A stretch of DNA of 64,000 nucleotides from NCBI RefSeq assembly GCF_900099675.1, contig NZ_FNDQ01000002.1, positions 1 to 64,000 on the forward strand, given 5' to 3'. Position 1 is the first letter of the stretch; every line of letters starts with the position of its first letter. This DNA is from Myroides phaeus. GTDB lineage: Bacteria; Bacteroidota; Bacteroidia; Flavobacteriales; Flavobacteriaceae. The notes under the pieces were generated by a model. That model was not told where the DNA came from. It did not search any database and saw only the letters and a list, made by a program, of their open reading frames with translations. This document shows positions 27,047-35,627 of this stretch, one piece after another. The position numbers were made by a program, and so were the translations under genes.

Positions 27047-28132
27047 ATGACAATAAAAGATTTTATATTTGATAGAGAAGTTGACTTGGCAAGTGTTGTT
27101 CAAGGAACTTTCTCGTGGAGTTCGCCAAGTAATATTGCTTTGGTGAAGTATTGGGGAAAGAAGGATAATCAGATTCCAGCTAATCCATCGTTGAGTTTTA
27201 CATTGAGTAATTGTAAAACAATTACTTCTTTGGAATATAAAGTAAAGACAAAAAAGGGAATAAGCTTTGATTTGTTGTTTGAAGGAAAACCAAAAGAAGA
27301 CTTTAAACCGAAAGTGCAAAAATTCTTTGAGCGAATTTTGTCTTATTGTCCTTATATCGAAGATTATCACTTTGTAATAGATACAGAAAATACCTTTCCA
27401 CACAGTTCAGGAATTGCATCATCAGCGTCAGGAATGGCGGCTATGGCAGTAAATATAATGTCATTAGAAAAAGCATTATTTCCAGAGATGACAGACGAAT
27501 ATTTTGATAAGAAGGCATCTTTCTTAGCCAGATTAGGTTCGGGAAGTGCTTGTAGAAGTATTGTCGGAAGTGTTGTTGTTTGGGGAGAGCACAAGGATAT
27601 AGCAGATAGTTCAGATTTATACGGGGTTGCTTTTCCAGAAGAAGTACACGAAGTATTTAAAGATTACTGTGATGTGATTTTATTAGTTGACAAAGGAGAG
27701 AAGAAAGTATCAAGTACAGTAGGACACGATTTGATGCACAATCATCCCTTTGCAAAAGAGAGATTTGCACAAGCCCATACAAATTTAGCTAAGTTGAAAA
27801 ATATTTTAGTTGAGGGTAATTTAGAAGAATTTATTTCGTTAGTAGAAAGTGAAGCTTTGACATTGCACGCAATGATGATGACTTCAATGCCTTATTTTAT
27901 TTTAATGAAGCCTAAGACTTTGAAAATTATCGAGAAGATTTGGAGCTTTAGAGAACAGACAAAGATACCGGTATGTTTTACATTAGATGCTGGGGCAAAT
28001 GTTCACTTATTGTTTCCAAAACAAGATAAAGACTTTGTTATGACATTTATACGTCAAGAATTAGCAGAGCATTGTCAGGGAAAACACTTCATAGAAGATC
28101 AAATAGGCTTTGGTTCTGAGAGAATTAAATAA
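27047..28132 (+). CDS. mvaD: Diphosphomevalonate decarboxylase
   Basis: This GHMP-family enzyme converts mevalonate diphosphate and ATP to isopentenyl diphosphate, CO2, ADP and phosphate. The N-terminal SPSNIALVKYWGKKD motif, the phosphate loop SSGIASSASG (about 120-129) and the C-terminal DAGANVHLLF segment are diagnostic. I place the start at the ATG at 27047 (361 residues), because an upstream TTG lies within the -7 promoter box. It completes the last step of the lower mevalonate pathway begun by the kinases in this window. Confidence 0.94.
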   Translation: MTIKDFIFDREVDLASVVQGTFSWSSPSNIALVKYWGKKDNQIPANPSLSFTLSNCKTITSLEYKVKTKKGISFDLLFEGKPKEDFKPKVQKFFERILSYCPYIEDYHFVIDTENTFPHSSGIASSASGMAAMAVNIMSLEKALFPEMTDEYFDKKASFLARLGSGSACRSIVGSVVVWGEHKDIADSSDLYGVAFPEEVHEVFKDYCDVILLVDKGEKKVSSTVGHDLMHNHPFAKERFAQAHTNLAKLKNILVEGNLEEFISLVESEALTLHAMMMTSMPYFILMKPKTLKIIEKIWSFREQTKIPVCFTLDAGANVHLLFPKQDKDFVMTFIRQELAEHCQGKHFIEDQIGFGSERIK

Positions 28133-28193
28133 AAAGTTGTAAATTTATAGTATGGTATGCATATTGCATGTTAAACACTTAAAATTTGTAAAT

Positions 28194-28598
28194 ATGAAAA
28201 AGTTATTATCAATTTTGGGATTAGTATTAAGTAGTTTGTTTGGATTTCAAAGTGCTTATGCTCAAGAATTAGTTGAAGATCAAAACCCTAATTATAAAGC
28301 GAGTTTGTCTAAGTATATGGCTGCGAAAGATTCGTTGACTGCAACACTTAGTACAACAGTACAAGACACGTACAAAGCATATGATTGGTATGAAGCAAAA
28401 CAAGAGCGCAAAGCTCAGAAAAGAGAATATCGCCACGAAGAGCGAATGGCTCGCGCTAAAAACCGTTCATATAATAATGGGTATTATAATAATGGTTACT
28501 ATGGTAATGGGTATTATGGTAGTAGCTATTACAACAACAGTTGGAATTGGTTACCACGCATAGGATACCGCACAGGAAACTGGATGTTTTCTATCTAA
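28194..28598 (+). CDS. Small secreted Gly/Tyr/Asn-rich protein
   Basis: The 134-residue protein has a clear signal peptide ending near AYAQ. It is followed by a basic, helical region (KQERKAQKREYRHEERMARAKNR) and then a low-complexity stretch of NGYYNNGYYG-type repeats. I recognise no family. The start is the ATG at 28194, which gives the signal peptide; the longer frame opens with an unlikely hydrophobic extension. It precedes two lipoprotein genes on the same strand, so an envelope role is probable. Confidence 0.7.
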   Translation: MKKLLSILGLVLSSLFGFQSAYAQELVEDQNPNYKASLSKYMAAKDSLTATLSTTVQDTYKAYDWYEAKQERKAQKREYRHEERMARAKNRSYNNGYYNNGYYGNGYYGSSYYNNSWNWLPRIGYRTGNWMFSI

Positions 28599-28647
28599 TT
28601 GATTGCAAAGTAAAATAGAACAAAGTAAAAATAATAAGAAGAAGATT

Positions 28648-29241
28648 ATGCAAATTAAACGTATTGCGTTAGCTACAATATTGGCTGCATCAGGAATATT
28701 TATCACGTCATGTGGACGTCAAGTAACAAGAGTAGGGATTGAAGAAACTATCGATATTAGCGGTAGATGGAACAATACAGACTCAAGAGAAGTTGCAGAG
28801 CAAATGACAAGCCAAATCTTAAGCGGATCTTGGATTGGAGATCACCAAGAAAGCAATGCTGGAAAAAAACCAGTTGTAATTGTTGGTATGGTTCAAAATA
28901 AAAGTCATGAGCATATTGATGCAGAAACATTCGTAAAAGATGTTGAAAGATCTTTTATTCAATCACAAAGAGTACGTTTAGTTCAAGGAGGAGCAAAAAG
29001 AGAAGAATTGAGAGCTGAAAGAGCTGATCAACAAACAAACTCTTCTGTTTCTACAATGAAGAAATTCGGATTAGAGAATGGAGCAGATTATATTCTTCAA
29101 GGTTCTATCAACTCAATTGTTGACTCTCACAAAAAGAAGAAAGTAGTTTACTACCAAGTGAATTTAGAATTAACAAACATTCAATCTGGAGAAGTTGTTT
29201 GGATTGGAGAGAAGAAAATTGCTAAATACGTAAAGAACTAA
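28648..29241 (+). CDS. LpoB-like penicillin-binding protein activator lipoprotein
   Basis: The 197-residue lipoprotein has a lipobox FITSC (Cys22) and the body of the LpoB family: SGRWNNTDSREVAEQM, PVVIVGMVQNKSHEHID and FVKDVERSFIQSQRVRLV. In E. coli LpoB is an outer-membrane lipoprotein that activates PBP1b. Whether the Bacteroidota protein does the same is inferred from family. I start it at the ATG at 28648. The conserved neighbour downstream (COG3014-like) suggests a joint complex. Confidence 0.85.
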   Translation: MQIKRIALATILAASGIFITSCGRQVTRVGIEETIDISGRWNNTDSREVAEQMTSQILSGSWIGDHQESNAGKKPVVIVGMVQNKSHEHIDAETFVKDVERSFIQSQRVRLVQGGAKREELRAERADQQTNSSVSTMKKFGLENGADYILQGSINSIVDSHKKKKVVYYQVNLELTNIQSGEVVWIGEKKIAKYVKN

Positions 29242-29256
29242 TTTAAAATATTATAG

Positions 29257-30693
29257 ATGGTTTCATACAAAACCATATATTCTTTCACAAAAACATCAGT
29301 GTTATTTGCACTGATGTTTTTCGTGTTTGGATGTGCTTCTTATCACGATAGGATAACGGATTATTATCAGAAACTTGGTTCGTCTCAATTTGAAGAGGCT
29401 GAGAAAGCTTTGGACAAAAATGCATTGTTGCAAAAGTCGAGAAACAAGTTGTTGTTTTATATGGAAAAAGGCCGTGTAGCTCATTTGAAAGGAGATTATG
29501 CGAGTAGTAATAAGTACCTTAATGAAGCCGATCTATTAATAGAAGATGGTTTAAAAAGTACAGGTGATGTAGCGGTAGGATTGTTTTTAAACTCAATGTC
29601 TCAAAATTACAAAGGAGAGGAGTTTGAAATTTTTATGTTACATTATTACAAAGCTTTAAACTATTTGTACTTAGGTCAGTTTGATGAAGCTATTGTTGAG
29701 GCTCGTCGTATTACACTACAGAATTATGCACAAGGCGACAAGTATAAAGAGAAAAGTACTCGTTATTCAAAAGATGCATTTTCATTGACCTTACAAGGGT
29801 TGATTTATGAAGCAAGTGGAAATTATAACGATGCGTTTATCGCTTATCGAAATGCAGTTGAGGTATATCAGAATGCTAAAGGCGGACTTTATTATGGAGT
29901 AGCAATGCCTGAAAATCTTAAATACGATGTTATGAGAATGGCTTCGCGTATGGGATTTAAAAGTGAGTTGGATAAGTTTGAACGCGATTTTAATATGAAG
30001 TTCAAAGATTATCAAGCTACTGCTGGTGGAGAATTAGTCGTTTTTTGGGAAAATGGTAGAGCGCCAATTAAAGAACAAGAAAACGTATTTTTCTCTTTAG
30101 TAAAAGGAGAAGATGGAGGTGTGTTCTTTACAAATGCCTTGGGAATTATGATTCCAATAGACTTTGGAATAGCAGGAAAGACAAGTTTGAATGATGTTCA
30201 TAGTTTGAATATTGCTTACCCGAAATATATTGTTCAGAAACCACCCTATACCTTTGCAACGGTAAAAACGAATACTGGAGATAAATATAGATTTGAAAAA
30301 GTTGAAGATATTGATGTTTTAGCTGTGAAAACATTAGATGAACGCGCAGGTAAGGAATTAAGTAAGATATTAACTCGCGTAGCTGTAAAGAAATCAGCAG
30401 AATATGCGTTGAAATCAGCAGCTCGTTCAAATGGTAAAAACGGAGATAATAATGCTTTGTTAGAGGGACTTGGTTTGGGAGTACAGTTATTTAATATGTT
30501 TTCCGAAAAAGCAGATACTCGTAACTGGCAGACATTACCAGCCCAGATTAACTATGTTCGTATTCCTCTTCAAACAGGTATGAATAAATTGACAATTGAA
30601 CTTGAACGTCCAACAGGTCAACGAACAGAACAAACGATTGAAGTGGAGGCGAATGGTAAGATGAGGTTTTATAATTTTGCAACAATGCGATAA
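29257..30693 (+). CDS. COG3014-like lipoprotein with TPR-type region
   Basis: The 478-residue predicted lipoprotein has a VFGC lipobox at Cys26. The middle contains repeated helix pairs of TPR character (for example FDEAIVEARRITLQNY and GNYNDAFIAYRNAVEVYQNA), then a beta-rich C-terminal domain. I recognise it only as the uncharacterised COG3014 group, which typically neighbours LpoB-like genes. It starts 15 bases after the LpoB gene, so they share a transcript. It probably works at the outer membrane with the LpoB-like protein (inference). Confidence 0.75.
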   Translation: MVSYKTIYSFTKTSVLFALMFFVFGCASYHDRITDYYQKLGSSQFEEAEKALDKNALLQKSRNKLLFYMEKGRVAHLKGDYASSNKYLNEADLLIEDGLKSTGDVAVGLFLNSMSQNYKGEEFEIFMLHYYKALNYLYLGQFDEAIVEARRITLQNYAQGDKYKEKSTRYSKDAFSLTLQGLIYEASGNYNDAFIAYRNAVEVYQNAKGGLYYGVAMPENLKYDVMRMASRMGFKSELDKFERDFNMKFKDYQATAGGELVVFWENGRAPIKEQENVFFSLVKGEDGGVFFTNALGIMIPIDFGIAGKTSLNDVHSLNIAYPKYIVQKPPYTFATVKTNTGDKYRFEKVEDIDVLAVKTLDERAGKELSKILTRVAVKKSAEYALKSAARSNGKNGDNNALLEGLGLGVQLFNMFSEKADTRNWQTLPAQINYVRIPLQTGMNKLTIELERPTGQRTEQTIEVEANGKMRFYNFATMR

Positions 30694-30696
30694 GTT

Positions 30697-31050
30697 ATGA
30701 CTAAGAACAAAGTATGTACACATTGTAAAGCACCTATTGATTGTAAAACGGAAGATATTGCTCATTGTGCGTGTAGTGAAGTAACGATTTCTAATGCTAC
30801 AAGATCTTTTTTAGGAAGTTCATATCACAAATGTCTTTGTAATGATTGTTTAGTTAAGTTTAACGAGATGATTGAATTTGCGAAAGGCAAGGAATTTCCA
30901 AAGCGAAGAAGTGAGATGGAAGAGGGAATACATTATTATATGGAAAATGAGTACTTTGTATTTACAGAATTATATCATTTGATGAAAGGACAATGTTGTC
31001 AGAATGGTTGTAGACATTGTGTTTATGGCTTTAAAAACAGGTATTTATAA
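30697..31050 (+). CDS. Cysteine-rich CWC plus DUF5522 fusion protein
   Basis: The short, cytoplasmic protein (117 residues) joins two small metal-binding-like modules. The N-terminal half has CTHCKAPIDC and CAC with CLCNDC (cysteine-rich CWC type). The C-terminal half has EEGIHYYMENEYFVFTELYH followed by CCQNGCRHCVYG, the DUF5522 signature. Twelve or more Cys suggest zinc binding. Function of both modules is unknown. It starts three bases after the preceding gene. Confidence 0.8.
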   Translation: MTKNKVCTHCKAPIDCKTEDIAHCACSEVTISNATRSFLGSSYHKCLCNDCLVKFNEMIEFAKGKEFPKRRSEMEEGIHYYMENEYFVFTELYHLMKGQCCQNGCRHCVYGFKNRYL

Positions 31051-31091
31051 AAAAATATATAGGAAAGAAAGGCCTGTGAGAATATAATATG

Positions 31092-31099
31092 TATTTTTG
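31092..31099 (+). promoter_or_regulatory. -7 box for the mevalonate kinase gene
   Basis: TATTTTTG matches TAnnTTTG. The chosen ATG (31124) lies 24 bases beyond. No clear -33 element was found. Confidence 0.45.
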
Positions 31100-31123
31100 C
31101 AGGGTGAATTCACTTTTATAGCT

Positions 31124-32062
31124 ATGAAAGGACCATTATTTTATTCGAAGATTCTTCTTTTTGGAGAATATGGAATCATTAGAGATTCAAAAGGTTTATC
31201 GATTCCTTATAATTTTTATAAGGGAGCTTTGAAAATTGCAGACAAATTAGAGGGTGTTGCATTAAAATCAAATGAGAGTTTGAGAAATTTTGCTGCTTAT
31301 TTAAGAGATTTGCAAGAGACAGAACCAACATTAGTGCAATTTGATTTAGATCGTTTAAATAACGAGATTGAGGAAGGGTTGTATTTTGACTCGAGTATTC
31401 CACAAGGATATGGTGTGGGAAGTAGTGGAGCATTAGTTGCTGCTATTTATGACCAGTATGCTTTTGAGAAGATAACGGTATTGGAGAACTTGACGAAAGA
31501 CAAGTTACTTGTTTTAAAAGGCATCTTTGGAAAAATGGAAGCATTTTTTCACGGTACGAGTTCGGGATTAGATCCTTTAAACAGTTATTTAAGCTTGCCA
31601 ATATTGATTAATTCAAAAGACAATATTGAACCAGCAGGTATTCCTTCACAAAGTGTAGATGGTAAAGGAGGAGTTTTCTTGATCGATTCTGGTATTGTTG
31701 GAGAAACAGCTCCAATGATTACTATATTTATGGAGAACTTAAAAGACCAAGGTTTCCGTCAGATGTTGAAAGAGCAGTTTGTAAAACATACAGATGCTTG
31801 TGTTGAAAACTTCTTGAAAGGAGATGTTAAGTCTTTATTTAGTAATACAAAACAATTATCTAAAGTAGTATTAAATCATTTTAAACCAATGATCCCAGAG
31901 CAATTCCACAATGTTTGGCAAAAGGGAATTGAGACAAATGATTACTATTTGAAGTTATGTGGATCTGGAGGTGGAGGATACATCTTAGGTTTTACAGCAG
32001 ATATTGAAAAAGCAAAAGAATCTCTTAAAGATTATAAATTAGAAGTTGTATATCAATTCTAA
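31124..32062 (+). CDS. Mevalonate kinase-like GHMP kinase
   Basis: This GHMP kinase is likely to phosphorylate mevalonate. The 312 residues show an N-terminal FYSKILLFGEYGI segment, the GVGSSGALVAA phosphate loop (about 97-107) and a C-terminal LCGSGGGGYILGF motif. I start at the ATG at 31124; the longer TTG frame runs back into the -7 box. The neighbouring UbiA gene and nearby mvaD place it in isoprenoid synthesis. Which of the two kinases in this window (this one or the GYDIA one) does which phosphorylation is not proven by sequence. Confidence 0.85.
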   Translation: MKGPLFYSKILLFGEYGIIRDSKGLSIPYNFYKGALKIADKLEGVALKSNESLRNFAAYLRDLQETEPTLVQFDLDRLNNEIEEGLYFDSSIPQGYGVGSSGALVAAIYDQYAFEKITVLENLTKDKLLVLKGIFGKMEAFFHGTSSGLDPLNSYLSLPILINSKDNIEPAGIPSQSVDGKGGVFLIDSGIVGETAPMITIFMENLKDQGFRQMLKEQFVKHTDACVENFLKGDVKSLFSNTKQLSKVVLNHFKPMIPEQFHNVWQKGIETNDYYLKLCGSGGGGYILGFTADIEKAKESLKDYKLEVVYQF

Positions 32063-32124
32063 TTAGAAAGAAGAAATGTTATAACCTTTCGCTTAGGCGA
32101 ATAAATTTAGATACAAGGAAAGAA

Positions 32125-33054
32125 ATGTTATCTAGGAAAAATAAATTACTCTTAGCTAAGATATTCAGCTTGTTCTCTGTAGTGAGAGGTTATAATATTT
32201 TTATCATTGTAATGGCGCAATACTTAGCGTCTATATTTATATTTGCCCCTCAGAAAAGAGCACTTGATGTTGTATTAGATTGGCGCTTGTTCCTGATTAT
32301 ATTCGCTTCTTCATTAGCAATTGCAGGAGGTTATATTATTAATAACTTCTACGATGCTGAAAAAGATTTGATCAATCGACCTGCGAAGTCTATGTTAGAT
32401 AAGTTAGTTAGTCAAGCGACTAAGTTACGTGTGTATTTTGCGCTTAACTTCTTGTCTGTTTTAATTGTACTACCTGTATCTTTTCATGTTTCTTTATTCT
32501 TTTCGGGTTATATATTTTTGTTGTGGTTCTATTCCCACAAACTAAAGAAATATCCAATTATTGGTAATTTAACAGCATCGTTACTTGCCATATTGCCTTT
32601 CTTTAGTATTCTTATGCATTTTAAATTTTTCTACTCAACAATATTTTTACATGCTTCTTTTTTGTATTTGATTATTCTAATACGCGAGTTGATTAAAGAC
32701 ATGGAAAATATTAAGGGAGATTTTGCTAACAATTACCAAACTATTCCGGTTCGGTTTGGAGAAAAGAAAGCAAAACAAATAATCACAGCAGTAACTGTAT
32801 TAACACTTGTACCAATCTATTTGATTGTGAGTGATCACGCTTTAGAGGTAGGGTATATGGTGTATTACTTTTATATGAGTATTGGTGTATTGATCTTATT
32901 TTTGTACAAGTTATGGAAATCAGATGCTATCGGTGAGTACCATAGTCTGCATGTGAGCTTAAAGTTGCTAATACTATTAGGAGTGTTTTCAATTATATTG
33001 ATTAACCCAGAGGTAGTAGTAAGCGGTAAGATTCTACTTAAAGAATCTTTATAG
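32125..33054 (+). CDS. UbiA-family prenyltransferase
   Basis: This polytopic membrane prenyltransferase has both Asp-rich motifs: NNFYDAEKD (73-81) and a second, RELIKDMENIKGD (about 187-199). These bind Mg-pyrophosphate. Homologues in flavobacteria are usually named geranylgeranylglycerol-phosphate geranylgeranyltransferase, but the acceptor cannot be told from sequence. It follows mevalonate kinase by 62 bases, with a small hairpin (TTCGC/GCGAA) between, consistent with use of pathway products. Length 309 is normal. Confidence 0.88.
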   Translation: MLSRKNKLLLAKIFSLFSVVRGYNIFIIVMAQYLASIFIFAPQKRALDVVLDWRLFLIIFASSLAIAGGYIINNFYDAEKDLINRPAKSMLDKLVSQATKLRVYFALNFLSVLIVLPVSFHVSLFFSGYIFLLWFYSHKLKKYPIIGNLTASLLAILPFFSILMHFKFFYSTIFLHASFLYLIILIRELIKDMENIKGDFANNYQTIPVRFGEKKAKQIITAVTVLTLVPIYLIVSDHALEVGYMVYYFYMSIGVLILFLYKLWKSDAIGEYHSLHVSLKLLILLGVFSIILINPEVVVSGKILLKESL

Positions 33055-33107
33055 TAATAAAAGTTTTGTAAACTTTTATTGTAATGTTAATTAAAGCGGA
33101 GAATATC

Positions 33108-33115
33108 TATCTTTG
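33108..33115 (+). promoter_or_regulatory. -7 box for the pseudouridine synthase gene
   Basis: TATCTTTG, a TAnnTTTG match, lies 16 bases before the ATG at 33132. It falls inside the N-terminal extension of the longer open frame, which supports the later start. Confidence 0.5.
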
Positions 33116-33131
33116 CAAAAATCTTTTTGAT

Positions 33132-34100
33132 ATGAATAACGGTAAGTCGAATTCAAGAAATAATAATTCAGGTCGCTCAGGGAGTAAGAGTGGAGCGGGT
33201 AAAAAGCCTTTTGGGAAAAGTGGTAATGGTGCTAAGAAATCTTTTAGTAAGAGTGGAGATGGCGCTAAGAAGTCTTTTGCGAAAAGCAATGATGGAAAAA
33301 GTGCAGATTTAAAGAGAATTCAAGCGAATACTACTGCTTCAAAATCTTTTGATAAAAAGCCAAAAGTAAAGTCTTCTTCTAAAGAGTCTGATGAAATTCG
33401 TCTAAACAAATATATTGGTAATTCAGGTGTATGTTCTCGTCGTGATGCAGATCTATATATTGTATCAGGTAATGTAAAAGTGAATGGAGAAGTAGTAACA
33501 GAGTTAGGTTATAGAGTTAAGCCAAGTGATGTTGTAAACTTTGATGGAACTGTTCTTACACCAGAGAAAAAAATCTATGTATTATTGAATAAACCAAAAG
33601 GTTTTTCAAGTATTAATGAACCAGTAATTAGTCCTGAAAACATTTTAAGTTTAATTAAGGGAGCTTCTAAGTATCCGTTAACTCCAATTGGTCGTATGGA
33701 TAAAACGACAATGGGATTAATGTTATTTACAAATGACAGTGATTTAATTCAAAAGTTGAATAAAACAGAACAACGTTCTTCTAAATTATACCATGTTTCT
33801 TTAGATAAGAATTTAAAGTATGAAGATTTAGAGAAAATTAAAAAAGGTGTGTACATTGACGAGCGTCGTGTATTTGCAGAAGATGTTGCTTATGTAGATG
33901 ACCAACCAAAAACAGAGGTGGGTATTAAATTAAAAGCATCAAACGTAAAGTTAGTACGCGCTATTTTTGAGTCATTAAAATACAATGTAATCAAATTAGA
34001 CCGTGTAATGTACGGAGGATTGACTAAATGGAATTTACCAAGAGGTAAATGGAGATTCTTAACAGAAGAAGAAGTACGTAATTTAAAAAACGGAAATTAA
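33132..34100 (+). CDS. RsuA/RluB-family rRNA pseudouridine synthase
   Basis: This enzyme isomerises a uridine in ribosomal RNA to pseudouridine. A 70-residue Lys/Ser/Gly/Asn-rich N-terminal tail with repeats of the form KKSFSKSGDGA precedes an S4 RNA-binding domain (RLNKYIGNSGVCSRRDAD) and the catalytic domain with GRMDKTTMGLMLFTND, whose Asp is the family nucleophile. The basic repetitive tail is typical of flavobacterial members and is probably disordered. Which position on which rRNA is modified cannot be told. Start at the ATG at 33132. Confidence 0.88.
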   Translation: MNNGKSNSRNNNSGRSGSKSGAGKKPFGKSGNGAKKSFSKSGDGAKKSFAKSNDGKSADLKRIQANTTASKSFDKKPKVKSSSKESDEIRLNKYIGNSGVCSRRDADLYIVSGNVKVNGEVVTELGYRVKPSDVVNFDGTVLTPEKKIYVLLNKPKGFSSINEPVISPENILSLIKGASKYPLTPIGRMDKTTMGLMLFTNDSDLIQKLNKTEQRSSKLYHVSLDKNLKYEDLEKIKKGVYIDERRVFAEDVAYVDDQPKTEVGIKLKASNVKLVRAIFESLKYNVIKLDRVMYGGLTKWNLPRGKWRFLTEEEVRNLKNGN

Positions 34101-34103
34101 TAT

Positions 34104-34134
34104 AAAAGGCTCATCAATTGATGAGCCTTTTTTT
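34104..34134. terminator. Bidirectional terminator between convergent genes
   Basis: AAAAGGCTCATCAA (34104-34117) is the exact complement of TTGATGAGCCTTTT (34118-34131), with T and A runs on the two sides. It serves the pseudouridine synthase gene and, in the other direction, the pirin gene. Confidence 0.85.
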
Positions 34135-34864
34135 ATTGTAAATATTCAGGTAATTCCATCGGAACTTCCATTACTAAGATGTGACTATTTTCGTGTGCGT
34201 GAACCGTAAAGTTAGGTTGATTCCAAAAACCAATAGCATCTCTTTTGTCAAGTGTTATATCGTCGATTGTAATTTGTCCTTCCAAGACAAAAAGGAAGAT
34301 ACCATTACTTTTATCTTTAAGATCATACGTTAATTCTTTTCCAGTATCTAAATCAGCCATGTGAAACCAAGCGTTTTGATTAATCCAAACTCCTTTGTCC
34401 TCTGGATTAGGCGATAAGATTTGGTCCCATTTATTATGACGGTCATCTTTGTTTATTTGAATTTGGTCATATCTGGGTTTAACGTTTAATTTATTGGGAA
34501 ATAACCAGATTTGTAAGAATTTACTTTCTTCTGTTTCACTTGGGTTAAACTCACTGTGTTGTACTCCCGTTCCTGCACTCATTGCTTGTATTTTTCCTTG
34601 GCGAATTATAGTGCCATTTCCCATACTATCTTTATGTTCTAAGCTTCCTGATAGGGGAATAGAGATAATCTCCATATTGTCGTGAGGATGAGTTCCAAAG
34701 CCCATACCAGCAGCAACATTGTCGTCATTTAAAACGCGTAGTACACCAAAGTGTATTCTATCGTTGTTTCTATAGTTTGCAAAACTAAAAGTATGATGAG
34801 ATTTTAACCAACCGTGGTTAGCGTATCCCCTTGTATCTGCTTTGTATAAAATTTTATTTTCCAT
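34133..34864 (-). CDS. Pirin-family protein
   Basis: This 243-residue bicupin is of the pirin family. The metal-site region GFGTHPHDNMEIISIPLSG in the N-terminal cupin and GVQHSEFNP are conserved. Some bacterial pirins act as quercetinases and others as regulators, so the role is open. I use the ATG at 34864 rather than a TTG eight codons earlier. The Crp/Fnr-type gene upstream on the same strand is separated by about 79 bases and may regulate it (inference). Confidence 0.85.
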   Translation of the reverse strand: MENKILYKADTRGYANHGWLKSHHTFSFANYRNNDRIHFGVLRVLNDDNVAAGMGFGTHPHDNMEIISIPLSGSLEHKDSMGNGTIIRQGKIQAMSAGTGVQHSEFNPSETEESKFLQIWLFPNKLNVKPRYDQIQINKDDRHNKWDQILSPNPEDKGVWINQNAWFHMADLDTGKELTYDLKDKSNGIFLFVLEGQITIDDITLDKRDAIGFWNQPNFTVHAHENSHILVMEVPMELPEYLQ

Positions 34865-34943
34865 AGTTGTTTCATTTTGATAGTACAAAGATACAACTGA
34901 GCAAAGGTGTTATTGCTTAACGTAGGTTAAGAAACAGTAAAGG

Positions 34944-35522
34944 TTATTTACCTGTCAGTAAACGTTTTTTCATTTTACTAAAAAATTCTGGAGTAATGCC
35001 TAAATACGAGGCAATTTGTTTTTGAGGTAGATTGTATTTAATCTCAGGGAAACGATTGCAAAAGCGTTCATATCGCTCTTCCGCTGTCAGTCTCATATTG
35101 TCCATTAATCGTTGTTGGTTAGCAACAAGTGAGCGTTCAATTAAGATTCTAAAATATCGTTCAATTTTAGGTACGCGATCAAATAGCGCTAATTGATGAT
35201 CTCTACTAATTGTCATTACAATAGCGTCTTCTACTACTTCTATATATGACTCTCCTGGTTTTTGAGAAAGAAAACTATACATATCAGCAATCCACCAATT
35301 GGTCGTTGCAAAACTCATAGTGTGTTCAGTTGTTTGATCATCTAAACAATAGTTTCTCAAGATGCCAGAAAGGACAAAACAAGAGTTTACACAAACATCA
35401 CCAGCTAATAGTAATTTAGTTTTTGCAGGATATCGTGTAGTAGTAAAAGATTCTAAAACAATTTGTTGTTCTTCTTTCGTAAGAGAAACGTGCTTAGCGA
35501 TACTTGAAAGTAATAAGTCCAA
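34944..35522 (-). CDS. Crp/Fnr-family transcription regulator
   Basis: This cyclic-nucleotide-binding-fold regulator has a C-terminal helix-turn-helix (LPQKQIASYLGITPEFFSKMKK) in the style of Bacteroidota Crp/Fnr homologues. No Fnr-type cysteine cluster is seen. The open frame has no early ATG. I place the start at TTG 35522, giving 192 residues beginning (M)DLLLSSIAKHVSLT, because upstream TTG 35576 lies in the aspC terminator and in this gene's own promoter. The ligand is unknown. Confidence 0.82.
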   Translation of the reverse strand: MDLLLSSIAKHVSLTKEEQQIVLESFTTTRYPAKTKLLLAGDVCVNSCFVLSGILRNYCLDDQTTEHTMSFATTNWWIADMYSFLSQKPGESYIEVVEDAIVMTISRDHQLALFDRVPKIERYFRILIERSLVANQQRLMDNMRLTAEERYERFCNRFPEIKYNLPQKQIASYLGITPEFFSKMKKRLLTGK

Positions 35523-35545
35523 AATGTGATGTTTTATTGTTGATT

Positions 35546-35577
35546 TAAAAGTACTTAATTTCAGTAGTGGAAACAAA
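35546..35577 (-). promoter_or_regulatory. Promoter for the Crp/Fnr gene
   Basis: On the minus strand TTTG (35577-35574) and TACTTTTA (35553-35546) are 20 bases apart, close to TTTG and TAnnTTTG. The -33 element sits in the T tract of the aspC terminator. The proposed TTG start lies about 24 bases downstream. Confidence 0.5.
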
Positions 35578-35604
35578 AAAAGGTTCTATAATTATAGAAC
35601 CTTT
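35572..35604 (-). terminator. Terminator for the aminotransferase gene
   Basis: AAAGGTTCTATAA (35579-35591) is perfectly complementary to TTATAGAACCTTT (35592-35604). On the minus strand it is followed by a run of T. It lies 24 bases past the aspC stop. Confidence 0.85.
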
Positions 35605-35627
35605 AATATATCTAAGGAGTATTAGGC

